In this document: one piece after another, positions 1 to 9,816 of the stretch
Numbering within the stretch: the stretch's first letter is position 1
How the letters are laid out: each line of letters opens with the position of its first letter
Origin: Lentisphaeria bacterium
GTDB taxonomy: Bacteria > Verrucomicrobiota > Lentisphaeria > Victivallales > Victivallaceae
DNA length: 64,000 nt
Assembly (NCBI GenBank): GCA_022009855.1
Contig: CP091727.1
Coordinates: 930,001-994,000 of the forward strand
Reading direction: 5' to 3'
Notes under the pieces: generated by a model
What the model saw: the letters and a program-made list of their open reading frames with translations, nothing else
Told to the model about the DNA's origin: nothing
Databases searched by the model: none
Made by a program: the position numbers and the translations under genes

Positions 1-10
1 ACGAGTCATT

Positions 11-793
11 TTATTTCAATATCGGACGAACCGTGTAATTCTCAAAAATCAGCTGAGAAACACTTCCGCTGAGAGAAGGGCGCAAGTCACATGCAATCCC
101 CAGTTTTCCCCACAGAGCAGGAGCATTCAAATACCCGGCGTGTCCATCGGCGTACGCGTAACAGCCACTGTCACGGTGAATGAAGAGCGGTCGAGCATCC
201 ACATAGACATCACCTGCCGTAGCGATGACGGAGGAAAATCCGGCCGACCCACCGCCGGCGGCACCCACATGGAACACATTCTGCTCAGCATGATATTCAG
301 AAAACGACATCAATCCGGAATATCCCTGACGTGTCCGGCCGATGTCACTGACGTGTGCAGTGTATTTTCCGCGCTCACTCCGGCTTGCGTGAACCGTCGG
401 AACCGGAAGCGCCGCTTCCCGGATACTGTAAACTCCGGTCAGCCAGCGGTTCATTGAGTAAGAACAACGTTTCGTTCCGCCCCAGTCCACCCGTTCAACT
501 GCATCGGAGGGACAGCAGAACACATTCCAGTCTGTCAGATAAGCGGTATTGATACTGTTCCAATCCGAGCTCAGGACCATATAACCGATTTCTCCAAAAT
601 AGCCGTTGTGGTCATTGATATAGGAAGCATTTGCCTGGGCAATCTGCTTCAGGTTCGAGGTACAGGAGATCCGTCGGGAACTTTCCCTTGCGGAAGAGAG
701 GGACGGCAACAGCAGTCCGGCCAGAATCGCGATGATCGCGATTACGATCAGCAATTCTATCAGCGAGAATCGATGGTTAATACAACGTCTCAT
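11..793 (-). CDS. Pseudopilin with H-x9-DG motif (A)
   Basis: Type II secretion/type IV pilin-like protein of 260 residues. A short basic leader is followed by FSLIE at residues 9-13 and a hydrophobic helix to about residue 30, the classic N-methylation signal with Glu at mature position 5. Residue -1 of the cleavage site is Arg, not the usual Gly. Near the C-terminus a His is followed nine residues later by Asp-Gly (the H-x9-DG signature of Lentisphaerae/Planctomycetes pseudopilins). It is the last gene of an operon: its ATG overlaps the stop of the upstream phospholipase-like gene in ATGA, with GGAG upstream. It is presumably inserted in the inner membrane and processed by a prepilin peptidase; its function is unproven. 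Confidence 0.9.
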   Translation of the reverse strand: MRRCINHRFSLIELLIVIAIIAILAGLLLPSLSSARESSRRISCTSNLKQIAQANASYINDHNGYFGEIGYMVLSSDWNSINTAYLTDWNVFCCPSDAVERVDWGGTKRCSYSMNRWLTGVYSIREAALPVPTVHASRSERGKYTAHVSDIGRTRQGYSGLMSFSEYHAEQNVFHVGAAGGGSAGFSSVIATAGDVYVDARPLFIHRDSGCYAYADGHAGYLNAPALWGKLGIACDLRPSLSGSVSQLIFENYTVRPILK

Positions 794-2051
794 TTTTCCT
801 GCTCCGTTTCCGGTGACCGGTGCAACTGCGGCCGGCCCCAGTAAGCATTGTTGTTCCAGAAACTTTTTCCCTCATTCGCGTCATCTGTCCGCAGCGTAAG
901 TTCAGTGGCCTCTCCCAGCGGGATCTCAACGTCCCACGCCTCCATTTCCGCAGTCATCCGCCCGGAATTCCACACGGGGGTTCCATCCAGAAGGACCGAA
1001 AAGGCAACTGCGCCACCCGCGCCGATTTCGGCATGAAGTCCGGCCAGCGCAGTAAAATGCCGGAAGACTCCAGCCGGCAGAATCCAGCTCATATGACAGC
1101 TCCGGTCAAACTGCATCCCGCTGTGCGGCAGCACCCCGAGCCCCGGAAGATGCACGATTTCCCCGCCGATCCGCAGCGCTCCCGGAGTCACCGGTACATT
1201 GTTGGGTGGCATTTTTTTGTTGCCGTCCAGAATGGCGCCGCCGTAAACCAGATCGTGGCGTTCCGAGGAAGGAGGAACCAGCCGGAGATCCACGGGAGGC
1301 AGTTTCCCAACCCGTTTCTCCGCGATCAGAATGGCGGTGAAAAGCGCATCCCGTGTCAGCTGAGCAGCCGCAGTCACCGGTCCTGCCGCCAACTGCTCCG
1401 CCCGGGCGGAGTCATGAGCGAACAACGCCTCCACCGTCGGAATGATGTAGCGTCGGCAATGGCGGATCGCCAGCAGAACATCAACCGAGAGCCGCCAGGC
1501 GGCTTCCTCAATGGAAAACCCTAAATTTTTCGATTCGGCAAGCGTTCCACACGTTCCGGTCACCGCCTCCATCGAAGTGTGGTAGTGAAAATTCCGCAAT
1601 CCGGGGTCATCCGGTACCGGCAGCATCTGACTCAGAAGAAAATTGTCGGGATCCGGCGTAATGTGAGCCGGTTGAACCGCGTCGCCCATGGCGTGACTCA
1701 GACAACCCGCGTGCTTGATGAATGCGACGAAATCCCGCCGGCGCCAGGAACAGACGATCCGTTCCAGCATACAGCGGTAAAGTCCGATGCGTTCCGCCTG
1801 CCGATCCATGGGGCCGGGGAAGAAGTGAAGCCGCGCCGCCCCGGCACGTTCCGGCGGGAAATCGATAAACCTCCTCCACTCGGCATCAACAGCATTCTTG
1901 CTCTCTTCGCTGCGGGTCGGATCATCAAAAAGATCCGGATAGTTCGCCGCCAGAGCCGGCAGAGACTCCGGAACACCGGGGAGGCGGCAGTACTTTTCCG
2001 GAAGAGCGCGAAGAGCTCCCAAAAAATATTCGCATGAGCATCGTAATTCAT
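790..2051 (-). CDS. Zinc-dependent phospholipase C/S1-P1 nuclease-like protein with C-terminal NPCBM domain (frame break)
   Basis: The N-terminal half carries the metal-site pattern of zinc phospholipase C/S1-P1 nuclease folds: YPD near the N-terminus, H-x3-D inside SHAMGDAVQPAH, and a later HTSME (H-x3-E). The C-terminal ~110 residues, ending in FWNNNAYWGRPQ, look like an NPCBM carbohydrate-binding module. The start at 2051 is chosen because AAAGGAGG lies just upstream and the ATG overlaps the stop of the preceding HAD gene. The frame from this ATG joins the main frame only if the T6 run (2021-2026, coding strand) has one more T; without that, translation would have to start upstream inside the HAD gene. 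No signal peptide is visible, which is odd for a surface hydrolase. The substrate is unknown. Confidence 0.75.
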
Positions 2052-2759
2052 CTGACAACCTCCTTTCCGGTTCCACTCGCCGGAGCGCCCCGCAGATATT
2101 CTTCAACGGCGCGGAAACTTTCGGCCACCCGGCATCCGGCAGGCAGACGCTGCGACGAATTCCGTGGTCTCAGCAGAAAACTGTTCCGGATCCCCGCGCG
2201 CGCCGGAATCCGGCAGTCATCATCGGGATTGTCGCCCACCGGACACAATTGTTCCAGCGGTGCTCCGATTGCTTCGATCACCTTCTGCCAGTAACCGACC
2301 TCCGCCTTCATTGCCCGCAACCGCGTCGCACTGAAAAAAACCGTCAAAAAGCTCCTCCGGCCGGGAAATCCCCGCCAGACGGAGCTTGTGCCGGATTCCA
2401 TCCTCCGGATTGTTGCTGGTAATATAGAGCGAACAACCCGCTTCACGCAGTCGCTTCAACGTCTCCGGGAGTCCCGGTTCCGCCGGGATCAGGTAGTGCG
2501 ATTCGACTTCCCGCGCATACTCCCAGAACGGGCCGGGTTCAAAATGAAACTCTTCAAGAAAATCGCTCCAGCTCCACCACTTGATTCGCGCCTGGACCGC
2601 CTCCATTCGCGCCATGCTCTCCGCTTCCGGCATGCCCCGCTCCTCCACGGCATAACGCCGGATGACCGTCGCCAGACTTGAAGTCGAATGGCAAATTCCC
2701 GGCACCATTCGAAAAACGAGCAGCGTATCATCGATGTCAATCAGTAAAATCGGCTTCAT
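2048..2759 (-). CDS. HAD-superfamily hydrolase (frame break)
   Basis: All four HAD motifs are present: DIDDTL near residue 8 (nucleophile Asp), TSNN (motif II), a conserved Lys in the KAEVGYWQK segment, and GDNPDDD (motif IV). This indicates a phosphatase-type HAD with a C1 cap. Motifs III and IV lie in another frame; removing one T from the T7 run (coding strand of 2334-2340) restores a single protein of about 236 residues. It is first in an operon with the phospholipase C-like and pseudopilin genes, joined by an ATGA overlap. Dephosphorylation of a product of that hydrolase is a plausible but unproven role. Confidence 0.8.
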
Positions 2760-2884
2760 TCAGATTTCCCATTGCAGTATTTCCCGGTTTCCCCATTTAT
2801 TATACCATAAAGTTTTTCCGGAAAAACCACTCCCCGACAAAATTTTTTCGAAAAAAAGCGGAAAAAAGAGATTTTCCCGCCAAT

Positions 2885-2913
2885 TTGTTATTGAAATCAT
2901 AACAAGTTATGCT
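2885..2913 (+). promoter_or_regulatory. Promoter with overlapping inverted repeat upstream of the GntR-type regulator
   Basis: TTGTTA (2885-2890) and TATGCT (2908-2913) are separated by 17 bases. The perfect inverted repeat TTGTTAT...ATAACAA spans 2885-2905, covering the -35 and most of the spacer. An operator here would block RNA polymerase, so autoregulation or control of the divergent HAD operon is likely. The predicted transcript would start only a few bases before the ATG at 2926. Confidence 0.55.
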
Positions 2914-2925
2914 ATTTTCCCCAGT

Positions 2926-4040
2926 ATGAAGCTTGAGAGAAAAAAAACTCTCTTCGCAGCTCAAGGAGTTCCTCTGCGAAGAGATCGCCGCGGGGAAATA
3001 TCCTCCCGGAGAACGCGTTGCCACCGTCCGCGAACTGGCACGCCTCTTCCGGGTCGGACACACCACGGCCGCCGCCGCAGTGCGTGAACTTGTGGCGGCG
3101 GGAGTTCTGACCGCAAACGCCGGCGGCGGAACCCGGGTTGCCGGGAAACTGCCCTGGCGCCTGAAGGCCAGCGGCAGACGGAACCGCGTACTCTATTTTC
3201 TCCACTGCAATGCCCCCACCATCAGCCCCTATCACAACGATGTACTGGCGGTCCTGCGCCGCGGAGCCGAAGCGTGCAACTGGAGTGTCAGGGAGGCTCC
3301 GTTCAGTGAATCCGCGCTGCGCCACGCCCGGAGTGACCGGAATGCGGTCGGTATCGTGCATGCGGTGTCAGAAGATTTCACGCCGCCCGGACCGGTTCCC
3401 GTAGTCTGTTACGGAATGCGGTCGGACCGGCAGAATCCGACGGTAACTCCCGATAATTTCCGCGGCGGTTACTCTGCCGGTGTTCTCTACTGCAACTCCC
3501 GGCACTACAAATCCGCCCGCTTCATCACCGGAACCGGAGAACAGCCGGGCTGGATGGAGCACTTCCAGGAACGGTATCAGGGCTGTGCCGCCGCGCTGGC
3601 CGCCTGCGGAGTGCCGCTCCCGCCGCCTCTGCCGTGGAACCGCCGGCTGAATCTCTGCGGTGAGGTGGAGCATCTTCTGCAGAAACTCCGCAACGGAGAA
3701 CAGCCCTCCCCATCCTGCTCTTTGTCGCCAACCGGGCGATGGCGGTGAAATCAGCCTCCTCGCACAGAGCTTGAAACTGAAGATTCCGGAGGAACTCAGC
3801 ATCGTAACCTTCATCCGCCGCAGCGGCATGGAAAGTCATCTGCCGCTCGACACCTACGATTTCAATCATGTGGAAATGGGAGAAGCGCTGATCCGCCTGC
3901 TGAAATGGGCGGATGAAGGCGCGCCGCTGCCCTCACGACTCCAACTGCCGATGACGCTGTTCCCTCAGGGCAGCACCATCAGCGACAAACGGTCGGAATC
4001 CTCCGCTCCGGCAGAGGGGAAGCCGGACTGCGGAAAATAG
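2926..4040 (+). CDS. GntR-type winged helix fused to LacI-type sensor domain (frame breaks)
   Basis: Transcription regulator. Residues ~8-75 form a GntR winged helix (conserved YPPGERVATVREL, then a VGHTTAAAAVREL recognition helix). The rest resembles the periplasmic-binding-fold effector domain of LacI regulators (PEELSIVTF near the end). From ATG 2926 the frame is kept only if the A8 run (2940-2947) loses one A; a TTG at 2933 is the alternative start. Two further breaks lie near 3708-3711 (C run) and 3747, each repaired by adding one base. It is divergent from the HAD/phospholipase/pseudopilin operon, which it probably controls in response to a small sugar-like ligand. Confidence 0.8.
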
Positions 4041-4073
4041 AATTTCTTCACCGCAAAAAGTTGACGATGTAAA

Positions 4074-4099
4074 AAAGGCAGCCGAACCCGACTGCCTTT
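4074..4099. terminator. Bidirectional intrinsic terminator
   Basis: AAAGGCAG and CTGCCTTT form an 8-bp stem around a 10-base loop, with an A tract on the left. It lies between the convergent regulator and pgi and could stop transcription from both sides. Confidence 0.7.
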
Positions 4100-4160
4100 C
4101 TTGTATCTCTTCACGGGAGAGGAACGGCGGTGCCGCCTCTCCTCTTCCGGACACCCAAGA

Positions 4161-5732
4161 TCAGCCGATGCGGTAGATCCAGGCATTGGACTTTTGCAGA
4201 AACTGCGCGACACGCACGGGCAGTTCGCCGCCGCCTTGTCGAGCAGTCCGCCGATCTCCACCGCCTGATCGGGTTCGCCGACCTTCGCGGCGATTTCGGC
4301 GGCGGTTCCTTCGACCGGACCAAGCTCCTTCAGCTTCGCCAGCACCTTCTCACGCAGCGCGAGAATTCCCTTCGCCGCCAGCTTGTAGGCCTGCACCCCC
4401 GGCTGGTGGAAGGCGTTGATGTTGATGAATTCCGCGTAGATCGCCACCGCGCGCTCGTAGAGGGCGATCACCATGCCGAGCGTGAAGGCGTTCACTTCCG
4501 GCACCCGGATCGTGATGATCTGCCGCCCCTTGCCGCGCAGCGCGGCGCTCAGCCCCTCGAGGAAGCCGTGCAGATAGGTACCCATCTCGGTATTGGCGGT
4601 GATCGGGAGCTTCTCGGCATCCTTGAGCACCTCGATGAAGGTGGCGAAGAAGTCGTCGCGCCCGTCGTTGAGCTGCTGGATGAAGGCGTGCGCGTCGGTG
4701 CCGCCCTTGTTGCCGAAGACATTCAGCCCCTGATGCACCTCTTTACCATCAAGGTCGAGCGCCTTGCCGAGGCTCTCCATCACCAGCTGCTGCAGGTAGC
4801 GGGAGAGCAGAATCAACCGGTCGGAATAGGGCACGATCACCATGTTGCGATCCCCTTTGCCCTTTCCGGCGATATACCACATCGCGGCGAGCATCATCGC
4901 CGGATTCTTCTCCGGATCCGCGGTACGGGTCCAGTCGTCCATCCGGCAGGCGCCCTTCAGGAAGGAGGCGAAATCCACCCCGGTCAGCGCCGCCGGAACA
5001 TGCCCGACAATGCTGGTCTCGCTGGTGCGTCCGCCGATCGATTCGGCCATCTCGAAAATCGCGAGGAAGTTGTTCTCACGGGCGTGGCGGTCCAGCTCGC
5101 TCTCCTTCATCGTGATCGCGGCAGCGTGGCGGGCGAAGGAGAGCTTCTTCGACGCATAGAAATTCTCCATCGCGATCATGTTGTTCTTCGTCTCCTGGGT
5201 GCCGCCCGACTTCGAGATCACCAGATGGAGGGTTCGCTCCGGATCCATCACTTCGAGCAGATCGGCGAACTCCGCCGAATCGGTGTTGTCGAGGAAGTAG
5301 ATTTTGAGGTAGCCGTTGCGCTGCGCGTCGCTCTTCTCATTCCAGTAAGGGCCGTTGATTGCGAACTGCATCAGCTGCGGCCCGAGCGCCGAACCGCCGA
5401 TGCCGTTGACTACGACCGCGTCGAACTTTTTTGCCGGTCTCTCCGGTGATCCTGCCGGAACGCACCTCTTCGGCAAAGGTCTGAACCGAACGGAAGAGTT
5501 CGCTTTCCGGATAGCTCCGGCGGTCGGTGAAGTGGGTGACCTTGCGGTGTTCATCGGGATTTTTGATTTCGCCGGCCTCAATCCGGGCCATCTCCCGCGC
5601 CGCCCGTTCGAATTTCGGCGCGAGCGCCTTCAGGTCGGACTCCTCAAATTTCATTCCGGCGAAAGCGATTGAGAACTGGCTGTCGGCATCGACCAGCGTG
5701 TACTTCGCATTGCGTTCCATCCACTGATTCAT
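4161..5732 (-). CDS. pgi: Glucose-6-phosphate isomerase (frame breaks)
   Basis: Interconverts glucose 6-phosphate and fructose 6-phosphate in the cytoplasm. The sugar-phosphate-binding SIS motifs are clear: GIGGSALGP, then VISKSGGTQET, with later GNKGGTDAHAF and the C-terminal NINAFHQPGVQ region holding the active-site His. Length about 523 residues matches the family. The start is ATG 5732, preceded by GGAG. Two breaks: an extra A in the A6 run (coding strand of 5427-5432) and a missing base in the GGC repeat at 4227-4236, after which the normal C-terminus QKSNAWIYRIG is read. As pgi is normally essential for growth on sugars, a true pseudogene is unlikely. Confidence 0.92.
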
Positions 5733-5925
5733 AATCGATCTCCATATCTTGGTTGGGTGTCTCTTGTTTACTATACACCCGTTCGGAAGATTTGTCGATC
5801 CTCCCCGGCGCATTTTCCACTGGATTCCGGAGATAAATTCGACGGCGGGACTGGAAAAAAAACTCCGAAGGTGTAAATTTTCTCCGATACGGGAAAAATA
5901 TTCGCAAGGAGATCCAATTTTACCG

Positions 5926-6885
5926 ATGAAAATGCTTCAAACGGCCCGCCAACGCCTGGAATATCTGGCGATTCTGTTGCCCTACCGTCTGATCCGCCTG
6001 CTTCCCTACCGGATGATCCGGCTGCTGGGGCGCCTGTTCGGGGCCGGGATGCATCTCGTGCCGGGAATCCGCGACCTGGTCCGTGCCAACATTCACGCAG
6101 CCATGCCGGAACTCCCACCGGAAGAGGTCGCGCGAATCGGCAGGGAATCGCTCTTCCACATGGCGTTCAACCTGCTCGAATTCATCTGGCTGAACGGGAA
6201 TCCCGCCCGGATTGAACGCTGCTACTTCCTGCCGCCCGACATCACCGCGGAACTCAGAGGGCACGTCGCCGCCGGCGAACGAATCATCTTCGTCAATCCC
6301 CATCTCGGCAGCTGGGAAGCCTCCGGCGTGATGGCGCCCTTCTACGCCGGCGTCGACATGGTCGCCATCGCCAAACCGGTCCGCAACCCCTACATCAACC
6401 GGCTGCTCAACAGCGGAAGCCGGGAAAAGATCAAGGGGCTGGAAATCATCTTCTCCCGCGGAGCCGTCCGCGCCGCGGTCAAGGCGCTGCGCTCCGGACG
6501 CGGCGTCGGAACGTTGATCGACCAGAACACCAAAGGGCGCGTCGGCGGCATCTTCGTCAACTTCTTCGGCATCCCGGTCTCCAGCAGCGCCGCACCCGCG
6601 GTTTTGAAGCGGTTCTGCGACGCGGAAGGAATTCCGGCGGTCATCATCTACGGCACCAGTGTCCGCCACGCCGACGGCCGGGTCACCGCGCACTCCGCGA
6701 AATTGAGCAAACCGTTCAGTGAATACGCCGACGACCGGGAGGTGATCCAGGAGCTGATGGACATCTCCGAGCGATATATCCGCGCCTATCCCGAACAGTA
6801 CCTCTGGTTCTACCGGAGATTTCAGAACATTCCCCGGACTGCCCGCCTGAAATCCGGGCCCGCTACCCCGGTTATGCGAAGGTGA
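5926..6885 (+). CDS. LpxL/HtrB-family lipid A acyltransferase
   Basis: 319-residue inner-membrane acyltransferase of the LpxL/LpxM family, which adds secondary acyl chains to lipid A precursors. The catalytic H-x4-E box is HLGSWE (His126, Glu131), preceded by IIFVNP. DQNTKGRVGGIFVNFFG is the usual second substrate-binding motif. A basic, hydrophobic N-terminus (residues 12-45) fits membrane attachment. The start at 5926 has AAGGAG about 15 bases upstream; a second ATG follows at 5932. The reading frame is intact. It is divergent from pgi. It supports a lipopolysaccharide-bearing outer membrane. Confidence 0.88.
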   Translation: MKMLQTARQRLEYLAILLPYRLIRLLPYRMIRLLGRLFGAGMHLVPGIRDLVRANIHAAMPELPPEEVARIGRESLFHMAFNLLEFIWLNGNPARIERCYFLPPDITAELRGHVAAGERIIFVNPHLGSWEASGVMAPFYAGVDMVAIAKPVRNPYINRLLNSGSREKIKGLEIIFSRGAVRAAVKALRSGRGVGTLIDQNTKGRVGGIFVNFFGIPVSSSAAPAVLKRFCDAEGIPAVIIYGTSVRHADGRVTAHSAKLSKPFSEYADDREVIQELMDISERYIRAYPEQYLWFYRRFQNIPRTARLKSGPATPVMRR

Positions 6886-7041
6886 CCAATTCGCATTTCT
6901 TCCGGGAGACGATCCACGATCAATGAGTTCCGGCCCGCGGCGGAGCCACTTCCGGCGCCGGGGTTGACAAACTTTCCTATCTGGCAGACCATCCGCGAGA
7001 AGCGCGGATGGCGCGTCAACTCAACGAAAGGAATGTTGTCA

Positions 7042-7683
7042 ATGAATCAGTCCGCCTTCTCCGCCGTTACCGACCGGAACCTTCACGCATCCCGGCTCCT
7101 CTTCGCCTCTCTCGCCGAACCGTCGATCGTCGAAAAGGCGGTGGCCGCACTGGTACGGCAGCTACGTCCCGCCTGCGCCCGGCAGGGAACCGTGGCTCTC
7201 ACCGCACTGGAATTCGATTTTGAAAATTCCGGCGCACGCTGCGAGTTTCTGCTCTACCACACCGGACACTCCTCCGGAACGCCCGGCAACGTGTGCGACC
7301 GCCTCAACACCGGTGCGGCACTCCGCCATCTCGAAACCGGATTTCCCGGCGGCTCCCGGGTCCGCTTCCAGCAGCTCCGTTTCCGGCCGGCGGAAGCCTC
7401 CTCCCGCGGCCTGCTGCTGCACGGCTGCGCGCTGCTCGATCTGACCGAATCGGCCTTCTCGGCCGCCGACCGCGACGGAGCATCGCGGCAGCTGCCGGAT
7501 TTCTCCGCCGTGGAGCAGGCGGTGCTTCGCACTCTGCCGCGAAACGGGCGCCCCCGGTTGATCTCCGCCCGGATCGAACCGGATTCGGAAGCCTCGTTTC
7601 TGTTTGCAACTGCGGCGTCTCCGCTCCCGCCGGCGACTGCGGCCGAAGCTCAGCGGGCCGTCGCCGCTCCGCCGGTCCGCTGA
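7042..7683 (+). CDS. Hypothetical protein, no family recognised
   Basis: Predicted 213-residue soluble protein, rich in Ala, Arg and Leu, without signal peptide or membrane segments. ATG 7042 is favoured over the longer frame because GAAAGGA lies just upstream. The middle holds a block of alternating hydrophobic residues (TVALTALEFDFEN, then CEFLLYHTG) suggesting beta structure. The C-terminus is Ala/Pro rich. It stands alone between the acyltransferase and a convergent pseudopilin. Codon usage resembles neighbouring genes, supporting real coding. I do not recognise any motif. Confidence 0.55.
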   Translation: MNQSAFSAVTDRNLHASRLLFASLAEPSIVEKAVAALVRQLRPACARQGTVALTALEFDFENSGARCEFLLYHTGHSSGTPGNVCDRLNTGAALRHLETGFPGGSRVRFQQLRFRPAEASSRGLLLHGCALLDLTESAFSAADRDGASRQLPDFSAVEQAVLRTLPRNGRPRLISARIEPDSEASFLFATAASPLPPATAAEAQRAVAAPPVR

Positions 7684-7693
7684 GTCACTCCGC

Positions 7694-8371
7694 TCAACGC
7701 GCGTGCTCGTGTTTCTCCTGGTAACGGTCACACCACTCCGAAACGAAGTGCTGATTGGTGCGGAACCCTTCCGCTCCTTCTTCCGGAACCGTTTCGGCGA
7801 AGAGGTGCGAAGCGGCGTGGCCGTCGGCGAAAAGGTAGTTCGCCCTTCCGCCGTGGCGACGGATGTCGACCACCCCCTTCCAGTCGGCGGCATCGCACAT
7901 CGCGTCGTAACACTGGTGTGAGACCGGAGTCACACCGTCCGTCTCGAACCCGCGTTCCGAAAGGACGATCCGGTTCGAGGCGCTCTTCAGCGACGAAATT
8001 CGCCGGCCGAAGGTGAACATCGCATTGATCATGTAGCTCTGCAGCTCCTCCCCGTCATCCCACGCCCGGTCGGCAGCACAGCGCAGGTAGACCAGGTCAT
8101 ACCCCATCGCGGTCAGCGGCTGGAACCACTCCACCTCCGGTTCCAGCTCGTGCGGATGGTCGAAACTGCCGGTGTGCACCACCGGCAGCACTCCCCCGAA
8201 AGCGTCCGCGTAGAGGGAAAAGGCAAATCCGGTCTGGCGCAGGTTGTTGATGCAGCTGGTCTCCCTGGCCTTCTCCCGCGCCTGATTCAGCGCCGGCAGC
8301 AACAGACCGGCAAGAATCGCCACAATCGCTATTACTATTAAGAGTTCGACTAAAGTAAATTTGTATTTCAT
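7694..8371 (-). CDS. Pseudopilin with H-x9-DG motif (B)
   Basis: 225-residue pseudopilin. The N-terminus is only four residues before the FTLVE processing site (residues 5-9, with Lys at -1), followed by a hydrophobic stretch ending ILAGLLLPAL. The C-terminal third contains the exact H-x9-DG pattern (His in IRRHGG, then FADGH). The start at ATG 8371 is chosen because the leader then has the usual minimal length; upstream in-frame residues look non-coding. No carbohydrate enzyme or regulator is directly adjacent, unlike the other two copies, although a polysaccharide deacetylase lies 0.5 kb upstream on the same strand. Confidence 0.88.
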   Translation of the reverse strand: MKYKFTLVELLIVIAIVAILAGLLLPALNQAREKARETSCINNLRQTGFAFSLYADAFGGVLPVVHTGSFDHPHELEPEVEWFQPLTAMGYDLVYLRCAADRAWDDGEELQSYMINAMFTFGRRISSLKSASNRIVLSERGFETDGVTPVSHQCYDAMCDAADWKGVVDIRRHGGRANYLFADGHAASHLFAETVPEEGAEGFRTNQHFVSEWCDRYQEKHEHAR

Positions 8372-8472
8372 AGGTTGTTTTTCTACTGGAAACACACTCC
8401 GGAAACGAAACGGCAAACAGGACGCGCCCCGGAGTTCCGGCGCGGTCCGTGAAAATGTTCAGACAGAAGAGA

Positions 8473-8844
8473 TCAGGCCGCGGGCGGTGCCCGGGCCCGG
8501 CAGGCGGCCGGGAGAAGTTCTGGGAAAAGTGTTCCCGATACCGGGAAAAAGGATGGATCCGGAAGAAAATCAAATTCCGCCGGGAACGGTTCCGCCGGAG
8601 CGGCGGCATGGAAAATCCCCGAACAGACCGGGCAGTGCAGTTTGCCGGCATCGGCGGCGGCGGTCGGAGCGGCGGCGTCCATCCGGCTCGAAGCGGAGAG
8701 TAAGAGCGCACCGCGCCGTTCGCCGCGGCACGACGCCCCGTGGAACAGCGGGTGAAGAAGTCCGTTCGCCGCGAACAGAAACGCGGCGAACAGCAGGCCG
8801 AACCGGAAACTCCGGCGGCGACAGATAGTGAACAATCCGGTCAT
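8473..8844 (-). CDS. Small membrane-anchored CPVC protein, function unknown
   Basis: 123 residues. A basic start is followed by a hydrophobic segment (about residues 15-30), then a His-containing stretch (HPLFHG) and a single HCPVCSG motif near residue 70, then a Pro/Ala-rich tail. The layout of one membrane helix followed by His and CxxC on the far side resembles small DUF2946-like proteins near metal-transport genes, but this is only resemblance. No clear ribosome binding site is seen. A spurious frame cannot be excluded. Confidence 0.4.
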   Translation of the reverse strand: MTGLFTICRRRSFRFGLLFAAFLFAANGLLHPLFHGASCRGERRGALLLSASSRMDAAAPTAAADAGKLHCPVCSGIFHAAAPAEPFPAEFDFLPDPSFFPVSGTLFPELLPAACRARAPPAA

Positions 8845-8917
8845 GCGCGCAATATACTTCCGGTCCGGATTTTTTCAAGCAGATCGGGTGTTTTTTTCCG
8901 CAGGAAATCCTTCTCCT

Positions 8918-9622
8918 TCAGCGGGCGCCGCGGCGATGGCACTCCGGCACGATGTCGATCACGTCAGCCCAGACCGAATCGGGATCCTCGCTGATGTACT
9001 GAATCTTCATTTCCAGCTGCCGCCAGAGTTCGTCATACTCCTGCATCTCGTAGCTGTGCCCCCAGAAGTAGAAGACGCCGGTCTTCTTCGCCTCCTCGTA
9101 CCGTTGATAGAAGTCGTTCGCCTGAAAGTGACAGGAGGGGTGGAGCGCCATCGTCTCTTCGCAGCCGGCGACGTCGCTGCTGTTCCGGGTGGTGCGTCCA
9201 TAGGCGAAACCCGCCTCGCGGAGCGCGCGGCAGGTCTCCGGAGTGTACCGGCCGCAGGGCCAGGCGAACCCGGGGCATTCGCACTGGAACAGATCCTCCA
9301 GCCATGCGCGGGCATCGATCGCCGCCTGCACAAACTTGTCGTCGGGCAGCGTGCCGACCGTCTCGTGGCGGAAGCAGTGCGACGCGACACGGAATCCGGA
9401 GTAGATCTCCTTCATCTCCTTGCGGCCCACCTTGCCGGGCAGGAATCCCCGGCAGCTCCAGCCACTGTAGCCCGGTCCGGCCCAGCGGTTGACGCCACGC
9501 TCGTCGGCATGGAATCCCGGATTGAGATTGAAGGTCGCCTTCGCGCCCTGGCGGCGAAGGAGGTCGGTGAGCCGGATATCGTTGATGACGCCGTCGTCCC
9601 AGCACTGTACCACTTGAAGCAT
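8918..9622 (-). CDS. Polysaccharide deacetylase (NodB-like, CE4 fold)
   Basis: 234-residue NodB-homology protein. CWDDG (Asp9, Asp10) holds the catalytic base and metal Asp. SHCFRHET supplies the His82-x3-His86 metal pair. WPCGRYTPET corresponds to motif 3. ATG 9622 follows GGGAGAACGGCAAA, a good ribosome binding site; in-frame sequence upstream is not needed. No signal peptide, so it may act on a cytoplasmic N-acetylated sugar or oligosaccharide. It is divergent from the MoxR operon. Confidence 0.8.
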   Translation of the reverse strand: MLQVVQCWDDGVINDIRLTDLLRRQGAKATFNLNPGFHADERGVNRWAGPGYSGWSCRGFLPGKVGRKEMKEIYSGFRVASHCFRHETVGTLPDDKFVQAAIDARAWLEDLFQCECPGFAWPCGRYTPETCRALREAGFAYGRTTRNSSDVAGCEETMALHPSCHFQANDFYQRYEEAKKTGVFYFWGHSYEMQEYDELWRQLEMKIQYISEDPDSVWADVIDIVPECHRRGAR

Positions 9623-9727
9623 TTTGCCGTTCTCCCGGTTTGATGATGGAAATAACATACCGCGTCTTGATATTTTTGCAACCCCGGAGACGGGAGGAGA
9701 AGCGGGGAAAATTTTGCGCACGGGGGC

Positions 9728-9755
9728 TTGACATTCCAGCAAAGCGGCATATTGT
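9728..9755 (+). promoter_or_regulatory. Sigma-70 type promoter of the moxR operon
   Basis: TTGACA (9728-9733), 16-base spacer, TATTGT (9750-9755). About 60 bases lie between it and ATG 9817, which has GAGGAGG upstream. Confidence 0.65.
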
Positions 9756-9816
9756 ATGGTTATAGATTGAAGAGGGATCCATCCGATCAGACGATTTTTT
9801 TTGAGGAGGTACCATC

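Noticed and set aside
6964..6990. Promoter for the orphan gene at 7042 (TTGACA at 6964)
   Set aside because: The -35 is perfect but no acceptable -10 lies 16-18 bases downstream.
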